Made by a program: the position numbers and the translations under genes. From NCBI GenBank assembly GCA_964482235.1, contig CAYZWU010000031.1, forward strand, positions 4,803 through 68,802: DNA of 64,000 bases, in the 5' to 3' direction. Positions 59,076 through 64,000 of this stretch are shown piece after piece; position 1 is the first letter of the stretch; each line of letters opens with the position of its first letter. The notes under the pieces are model-generated. The model was not told where the DNA came from and ran no database searches. It was given only the letters and a program-made list of their open reading frames with translations. This DNA comes from CAYZWU01 sp964482235 (GTDB lineage Bacteria; Planctomycetota; B15-G4; CAYZWU01).

Positions 59076-62000
59076 ATGACGGCTTCCGGCGGCACTTTTC
59101 TGAAGCGGGCACTCTCCCTTCTTTTCGTGCCGCTCATCCTGCTGTTTCATCTGTCGCTCGCCACCGTGCTTCTTTCCGTGACCGGCGTGCTGGAAAAAGC
59201 CCTCTCCAACTCCCTGTCGAGGATGACCGGGCTGGCCTGCGAGGTCGGTGGGGTGCGGATTGAGCTTCTCAAAGGCATCGAGTTCCGTTCCTTCTCCATC
59301 TCTCCGCAGCCAGGGGCTCCGAACTGGCTCTTCGCGCCCTCCGCCCTGATCTGCTTCACCAGGGGCTCCTTGCCTTTTCCTTCCAACATCGTCCTGAGGT
59401 ATCCCGAGATCTCGATCCCCGATGCCGCGGAGTGGGGCGGCTCCACCGGTGGCGAGGGAAAGCTCTGGGAGATGATCTCGGGGAAGGAGCCGCTGTTGGG
59501 GGAAGACGACCTGTTCCCGCGGATCGCCATGCTGAACGGTTCGGTGTCGATCGGGCCGCTTGCCGCGCGGGCCACGGGATTCGATGCCCGGATCGACCGG
59601 GACACCGGGAATCGTTTCGTCTGGGAGGCGACGGCGAGGATCGCCGGATCGAAGCTGGATGGCCGGGGGGAGATCAACATCGCCCCTGAGGGAGGATCGT
59701 ACCGCTTCTCCGTCGAAGGGCAGAAGATCCCATCCTCCCTCGAACTCGAACGCCTGCTCGATACGATGGGGGTACTCGATTACTATGCGGCTTTTCAACC
59801 CGATGGGGCGGCTGACCTGAAGGTGGAGGGCGAGCACACTCCCTTCGGCTCACCCTGGAGAGGCACCGTGGAGATCGCGCTGCGCAACGTCGATGGTGCC
59901 TTCGTGGGATTCCGCGATTCCGATACCGGCGAACGGGAATATGGTTTTCCTCTCCGCGTGAGGGATATGGACGGCAGGATCGTGGTCAGCATGCCGGCCG
60001 GCGATGTCGAGGTCGAGGCTCTGAGGGGAGTGGCATGCAACGGCCGCGTTCAGATCGATGCCTCCGTCCAGGACGGGGAGAGCGACACCGATTTCGAGGT
60101 GACGATCAAGGGCGCCGAGATCGATGTGAAAGCCCTGCCGGGAGAGAGCTGTCCCTTCATGGCCGCGCTCGAGGAGTCGCTTCCCCTGACAGCGCAGGTT
60201 CTCGAGGATCTACGGGTCAGCGGTACGACCGACATCGTGTGCAGGATCAGCGGCAACAGCGAGTACGATGTCGACCTGGTCGTCGACCTGGGTTTGAGGA
60301 GCGCGAAGATCCTTCCTGCCGTCTTTCCCGCGCCCGTTGAGAGCATCGAGGGGGAGATCTCCATCGTCAACGGCAACGTTTCCTTTCCGTCTCTCACGGG
60401 CCGGCTGGGACGTTCGATCCTGCGGTGCTCCGGCGCCTTCGAGCAGGAGGAAGGGCTTTCGCTCCTCCTGTCGAGCGGCAATCTCGAACTGGACGGCGGC
60501 CTGCGCGACGCTCTTCTCTCGTCGCTGGGAAATGAGGCGCATTGGTTCGAATCGCTTCAGCTCAGCAAGGGGATCTCCGCCGAGGTCGATGTACGGGACA
60601 GGGAGGGCAGCGATCCGGACCTGAGGATCCGTCTCGATCTCGACGGCTGCACGGCCAGCTCGGATCGTCTTCCCGTGGACCTCGAATCTCTCAGGGGGGT
60701 TGTGGAAGCGAGATCGTTTCCGTCGGGCAGATGGAGGCTCGAAGCGAGAGAGCTCAAGGGGTCCCATGAAGGGAGCGAGCTGAAGGCCGATATCGTGATG
60801 GAGGAGGGCCGTCTGAAGCGGTGCGATATCGTGGGAAAAAACCAGGCCGTCACGCCGCAGCTGCGGTCCTACCTGTCGGAAAAGGCTCCCGATTTCCACG
60901 ACTTCCTGGATGCGGTCGAGTTCGAGGGGAGCGCCGATTTCCGGATCTCCGGCCAGGATGACGGATTCCTGCTGGAGCTGACTCCCCGCTTCAGCTCCTT
61001 CTCCGGTCCTCCTCTTCCCTTCCGGTTCTCCTCGCTTCAGGGGCGGATATGCTATCTCCTGGGAGGTTCGCGGATTTCCATCGAGAAACTGGTCCTCGGA
61101 CTGGGGCAGGGGAGGTTCATTGTCGACCAGGCAACCGTTGACCTCCGAAACGGCTATCTGCTGCTTGCCCTGACGGGAAACGCCTACGGCCTGCCCCTCG
61201 CCGCGGACCTTGGCGACGGGATGGATCCCTCTGTCCGGGAGATCTGGAACGGCCTGGGCGCCAGCGGAATGATCAGCCTGAAGAACGTCGATCTGCATGC
61301 CCATGTCGTACCCGGCGAGGAGATCAGGGACGTCCGCGGATCGCTGGCCGTCGGATTCAGGGACGTGGCGATCGAGTCTCCCTTTCCCCTGTCGGCGCTC
61401 TCCGGCGATGCGCTGCTCGATTTCCAGTGGCCCGCGCCGGGAGCCACGGGCCGCATCGTGCGTGGCAGCCTGGCGAACACGTCGTTCATTCTCGCCGGGA
61501 GGCTCTTCTCCAACCTGGCGGCCGACTATGCCTTTTCCGGCGAGTCGCTCGTTGTCCCGTCCCTGGCCGGCCGGTTCTGCGGAGGCGGTCTCCGTCTCGG
61601 CAACGAGGACCTCGTTCTGGGACTCGACTCGCCGTGGCCGTTCAAGGGGCGGCTTCTTCTCGAGGATGCAGACCTGAAGATGATCCTGGACAGAAACCGA
61701 TATTCATTGAAGGACATCGCCGGCAGGCTCGATGTGGACTTGGTGTTCTTCGGCGAGGTTGAGAACATCGACCGCCTGAGCGGCGCGGGAACGGCAAGCG
61801 TGGAGCGCGGATCGCTCTGGAGGCTTCCCATTTTTTCCCAGCTCTGGGAGAAGATCCGAGAGATCCGGGTCCTGGGGAAGCCGCCGACCTTCACCAGCGG
61901 GCAGGCCGGCTTCACGATCTCCGGTGACCGGATCGATTTTCAGGAGGTGGAGTTGGTGTCAACAGTGCTGGCCCTTGACGGGGAAGGATACCTGACCCTG

Positions 62001-62267
62001 AGCGAAGTCGATCTCGACGTGGTGCCGACCTTTGCTCCCGCTCTGGTCGATTCCATTCCGTTGATCGGGCCGGCTATCAATTTCATCACCTCCATACCGA
62101 TGAATCTGATAAAGAACAATCTGGTGCGGTTCACGATCCGTGGTCCTTACGAAAATATCAATGTGGCCTATGCTCCTTTCCTGAAGAGGATCTTCGGCCG
62201 CGAGGAAATCAGAAAGCTGGGCCGCTGCCCCGCGCCCGTGCCGTTCGAGCCGGGTGAGAGGTTCTGA
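59076..62267 (+). CDS. AsmA-like envelope protein
   Basis: A 1063-aa protein with one N-terminal membrane helix (about 12-35, LSLLFVPLILLFHLSLATVLL) and a very long beta-rich periplasmic region without catalytic motifs. The last ~200 residues carry an AsmA-like C-terminal pattern (GTASVERGSLWRLPIFSQLW..., then VELVSTVLALDGEGYLTLSEVDLDVV). AsmA-family proteins (TamB, YhdP, AsmA) form bridge-like grooves that move phospholipids between membranes. It follows alr by about 35 bases. ATG 59076 was chosen; an in-frame GTG (59067) is equally possible. Confidence 0.75.
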   Translation: MTASGGTFLKRALSLLFVPLILLFHLSLATVLLSVTGVLEKALSNSLSRMTGLACEVGGVRIELLKGIEFRSFSISPQPGAPNWLFAPSALICFTRGSLPFPSNIVLRYPEISIPDAAEWGGSTGGEGKLWEMISGKEPLLGEDDLFPRIAMLNGSVSIGPLAARATGFDARIDRDTGNRFVWEATARIAGSKLDGRGEINIAPEGGSYRFSVEGQKIPSSLELERLLDTMGVLDYYAAFQPDGAADLKVEGEHTPFGSPWRGTVEIALRNVDGAFVGFRDSDTGEREYGFPLRVRDMDGRIVVSMPAGDVEVEALRGVACNGRVQIDASVQDGESDTDFEVTIKGAEIDVKALPGESCPFMAALEESLPLTAQVLEDLRVSGTTDIVCRISGNSEYDVDLVVDLGLRSAKILPAVFPAPVESIEGEISIVNGNVSFPSLTGRLGRSILRCSGAFEQEEGLSLLLSSGNLELDGGLRDALLSSLGNEAHWFESLQLSKGISAEVDVRDREGSDPDLRIRLDLDGCTASSDRLPVDLESLRGVVEARSFPSGRWRLEARELKGSHEGSELKADIVMEEGRLKRCDIVGKNQAVTPQLRSYLSEKAPDFHDFLDAVEFEGSADFRISGQDDGFLLELTPRFSSFSGPPLPFRFSSLQGRICYLLGGSRISIEKLVLGLGQGRFIVDQATVDLRNGYLLLALTGNAYGLPLAADLGDGMDPSVREIWNGLGASGMISLKNVDLHAHVVPGEEIRDVRGSLAVGFRDVAIESPFPLSALSGDALLDFQWPAPGATGRIVRGSLANTSFILAGRLFSNLAADYAFSGESLVVPSLAGRFCGGGLRLGNEDLVLGLDSPWPFKGRLLLEDADLKMILDRNRYSLKDIAGRLDVDLVFFGEVENIDRLSGAGTASVERGSLWRLPIFSQLWEKIREIRVLGKPPTFTSGQAGFTISGDRIDFQEVELVSTVLALDGEGYLTLSEVDLDVVPTFAPALVDSIPLIGPAINFITSIPMNLIKNNLVRFTIRGPYENINVAYAPFLKRIFGREEIRKLGRCPAPVPFEPGERF

Positions 62268-62314
62268 GTCAGCCCGGCTCATTGTTGCCATTCAGTGGAG
62301 AAAGGAATAGCAGG

Positions 62315-63379
62315 ATGCTGTATGCCGTCATCATGGCCGGAGGCGCGGGGACGCGGTTCTGGCCGGCAAGCCGCAAGGCCCGCCCGAAGCAGCTGCTCGA
62401 TTTCGGCCTCGGCCGGCCGCTTGTGGAGGAGACCATCCACAGGATCAACGACCTGATTCCGCCGGAACGAACGCTGATCATGACAAACAGCGAATACGTG
62501 GACATCGTTTCCGAGCTTCTTCCGGAGCTCCCGAAGCGCAACATCCTCGGCGAGCCGGCCTGCCGCGACACGTCCGCTTGCATCGGCCTGGCAGCCGCGG
62601 TGCTGCTGAAGGAGGATCCCGATGCGGTCATGGCCGTCATGCCCTCGGATCACATCATCCGTCCGTCCGAGCTCTTCTGCGCCACGCTGGCTTCGGCCGC
62701 CAAGCTCCTCGCCACCCGCAAGGAGACGCTCGTCACCTTCGGCATCGAGCCCACGGAGCCGGCCACGGGCTTCGGATATATAAAGGAAGGCGAGAAGGTG
62801 GGGGAGTACGACGGGACTTCGTTCTTCCGGGCGAAGCAGTTCCACGAGAAACCGGATATCGCCAAGGCGAAAGCGTTTCTCGACGAGGGCGGCTATTACT
62901 GGAACGCGGGCATCTTCGTCTGGCGCGCCGACACCGTTCTGGGTTGCATCCAGCGATTCCTGCCCGATCTTCACGACGGCCTCTCCCTCATCGCGGAAAA
63001 GGCCGGCACTCCCGGCTTCACCGAACGGCTGAACCAGGTCTACCCCGGCCTGAAGAAGATCTCGATCGACTTCGGCGTCATGGAAAAGGCCGAGGACAGG
63101 GCCGTGGCCGCGGTTCGCTACTTCTGGGACGACGTGGGATCGTGGCGGGCGCTCGAACGGCTTCTCAAGGCAGATTCCCAGGACAACTGCGTCCAGGGCG
63201 AGTTCCTGGGAATCGATTCGTCCAACCTGATCGTCTCCGCCCGGGGCGGCATGGTGGCCACCGTGGGAGTCGAGGGTCTTATCGTGGTCCACACACCCGA
63301 CGCCACACTGGTCTGCCGAAAGGACGATGCCGAAGCGGTGAAGAAGGTGGTGGAGCAACTTCGCGACGAGTACCGGTAG
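62315..63379 (+). CDS. manC: mannose-1-phosphate guanylyltransferase
   Basis: A 354-aa nucleotidyltransferase forming GDP-mannose from mannose-1-phosphate and GTP. It has the N-terminal MAGGAGTRFWPASRKARPKQLL signature-type loop, VMPSDHII, FGIEPTEPATGFGYI, FHEKPD and YYWNAGIFVWR. The phosphomannose-isomerase domain found at the C-terminus of many ManC proteins is absent, so it is the single-function form. AAAGGA and GCAGG precede the chosen ATG; an in-frame ATG 11 codons upstream is less likely. GDP-mannose would feed the surface-glycan functions elsewhere in the window. Confidence 0.93.
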   Translation: MLYAVIMAGGAGTRFWPASRKARPKQLLDFGLGRPLVEETIHRINDLIPPERTLIMTNSEYVDIVSELLPELPKRNILGEPACRDTSACIGLAAAVLLKEDPDAVMAVMPSDHIIRPSELFCATLASAAKLLATRKETLVTFGIEPTEPATGFGYIKEGEKVGEYDGTSFFRAKQFHEKPDIAKAKAFLDEGGYYWNAGIFVWRADTVLGCIQRFLPDLHDGLSLIAEKAGTPGFTERLNQVYPGLKKISIDFGVMEKAEDRAVAAVRYFWDDVGSWRALERLLKADSQDNCVQGEFLGIDSSNLIVSARGGMVATVGVEGLIVVHTPDATLVCRKDDAEAVKKVVEQLRDEYR

Positions 63380-63406
63380 ATAGACTCTCGGTGGGGGCTT
63401 CCGGGT

Positions 63407-63484
63407 CGGAGTTGTGCGATCCTTCAGAGCCGCCGGACGTCGGAAGCCCTCCTTTAGGCGGCTCTGAAAGACCGCACAACTCCG
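63407..63484. repeat. long imperfect inverted repeat
   Basis: A 28-base arm (63407-63434) pairs with 63457-63484 with two mismatches around a 22-base spacer. A second, overlapping pair (GGGCTTCCG near 63394-63402 with CGGAAGCCC at 63441-63449) offers an alternative fold. It lies 27 bases after the manC stop and has no T-tract. Confidence 0.75.
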
Positions 63485-64000
63485 ATTGGATGGGATTGTA
63501 TTACCAACGAGGATCGTTTCTTCGCGTTACTGCACATAACTGTGCCCTTGCATTCTCCGCCACTTGAACGCAGTGCTGATTGGCCAAGATGGCACGGGCA
63601 CGAAGTGCCCGTTACCGAGCCCGCGCATTCTTTGTCAGTTTCACTTCAACTCGGGATCCAAGTGACGAGGATTTCGCATGATCAGTATCTAGCGCGTCGT
63701 CACATGGAATCCTTGTTTCTTTGGTTGAGATTGTGTGGACTCGCTATCTCCAACCTCGCAGTCTTCTCTCAATAATTAATAATATAGTGGGACGACTGTT
63801 GAGCCACCGGCAAGACGTTCAACGAGAGAAACTAAAACCAACGATCCGTCGGAGGTGCTCCCCAAAACTCGAAATGCCGACCGCCCGTGATCTATATCCA
63901 AGCTGCCTGCTGAAGAGATCCCGCTCCAATCGGTGTTGAGTGCTTCGTTGCGGAGATGTAAAGATGAAATGAGAAGGCCAGCCTCCCGGCGCAGTACCTA
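63485..64000. other. intergenic region to window end, no gene seen
   Basis: About 515 bases with no supported gene. A small hairpin (ACGGGCAC, GAA, GTGCCCGT at 63594-63612) is present. Several short open stretches lack ribosome sites and family resemblance. Base composition is visibly less GC-rich than the coding part of the window. Confidence 0.4.

Noticed and set aside
63485..64000. Short open frames near the window end
   Set aside because: None has a ribosome site, family resemblance or suitable composition; they are best left unannotated.

Overview
The window is about 64 kb of high-GC bacterial chromosome from a Gram-negative (diderm) organism. It carries BamD-like, LptE-like and AsmA-like envelope proteins, an MsbA-type exporter and two O-antigen-ligase-type membrane proteins. 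Several features fit Planctomycetota or a neighbouring deep lineage: the ribH-nusB-ftsY order, a secreted DUF1570-type peptidase, secreted beta-helix proteins that share one C-terminal domain, the futalosine menaquinone route, and a Bat (MoxR/vWA) operon. The phylum is an inference. There are no rRNA genes, and I recognise no tRNA, CRISPR array or insertion sequence.

Layout. 0.1-4.4 kb (-): a futalosine-pathway operon (mqnE, mqnC, a purine-nucleoside phosphorylase relative, an aminofutalosine-deaminase-like amidohydrolase). 4.5-9 kb: a FecR-domain lipoprotein divergent from purD, then an O-antigen-ligase/TPR protein. 9.1-13.5 kb: two tandem secreted beta-helix paralogues whose 3' ends are identical over about 499 bp, followed by an NHL-type secreted beta-propeller. 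13.7-15.2 kb (-): an AbiEi/AbiEii toxin-antitoxin pair. 15.5-17.4 kb (-): ftsY, nusB, ribH. 17.7-22.1 kb (+): hflK, hflC, polysaccharide deacetylase, O-antigen ligase. 22.2-25.1 kb (+): a coiled-coil protein, a MamK-like bacterial actin and a secreted protein with 18 CxxC motifs; this is the most unusual locus. 25.1-28.9 kb (-): DUF1570-type peptidase, glycosyltransferase, truncated beta-helix paralogue. 29.1-39.8 kb (+): a full Bat operon behind a near-consensus sigma70 promoter, ending near an ArfB-type hydrolase. 40.0-42.6 kb (+): a secreted beta-propeller and a CHAT caspase-like protease. 42.6-45.3 kb (-): an ABC exporter with a ~220-residue extracytoplasmic insertion. 45.5-50.3 kb (+): recO, bamD-like, lptE-like, ftsH. 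51.0-63.4 kb (+): CoA-disulfide reductase/rhodanese, folP, cdaA (c-di-AMP synthase), ybbR, glmM, tsaB, alr, an AsmA-like protein and mannose-1-phosphate guanylyltransferase. The last ~620 bases hold a long inverted repeat and no gene I can support.

Functional themes. Much of the window serves the envelope: peptidoglycan precursors (glmM, alr), outer-membrane protein and LPS assembly (bamD, lptE, AsmA-like, MsbA-like), surface polysaccharide (ligases, deacetylase, GT2, manC) and membrane quality control (ftsH, hflKC). The c-di-AMP cyclase lies directly upstream of ybbR and glmM, which ties that signal to cell-wall precursor supply. The MamK-like locus suggests an intracellular filament system outside any recognisable magnetosome island.
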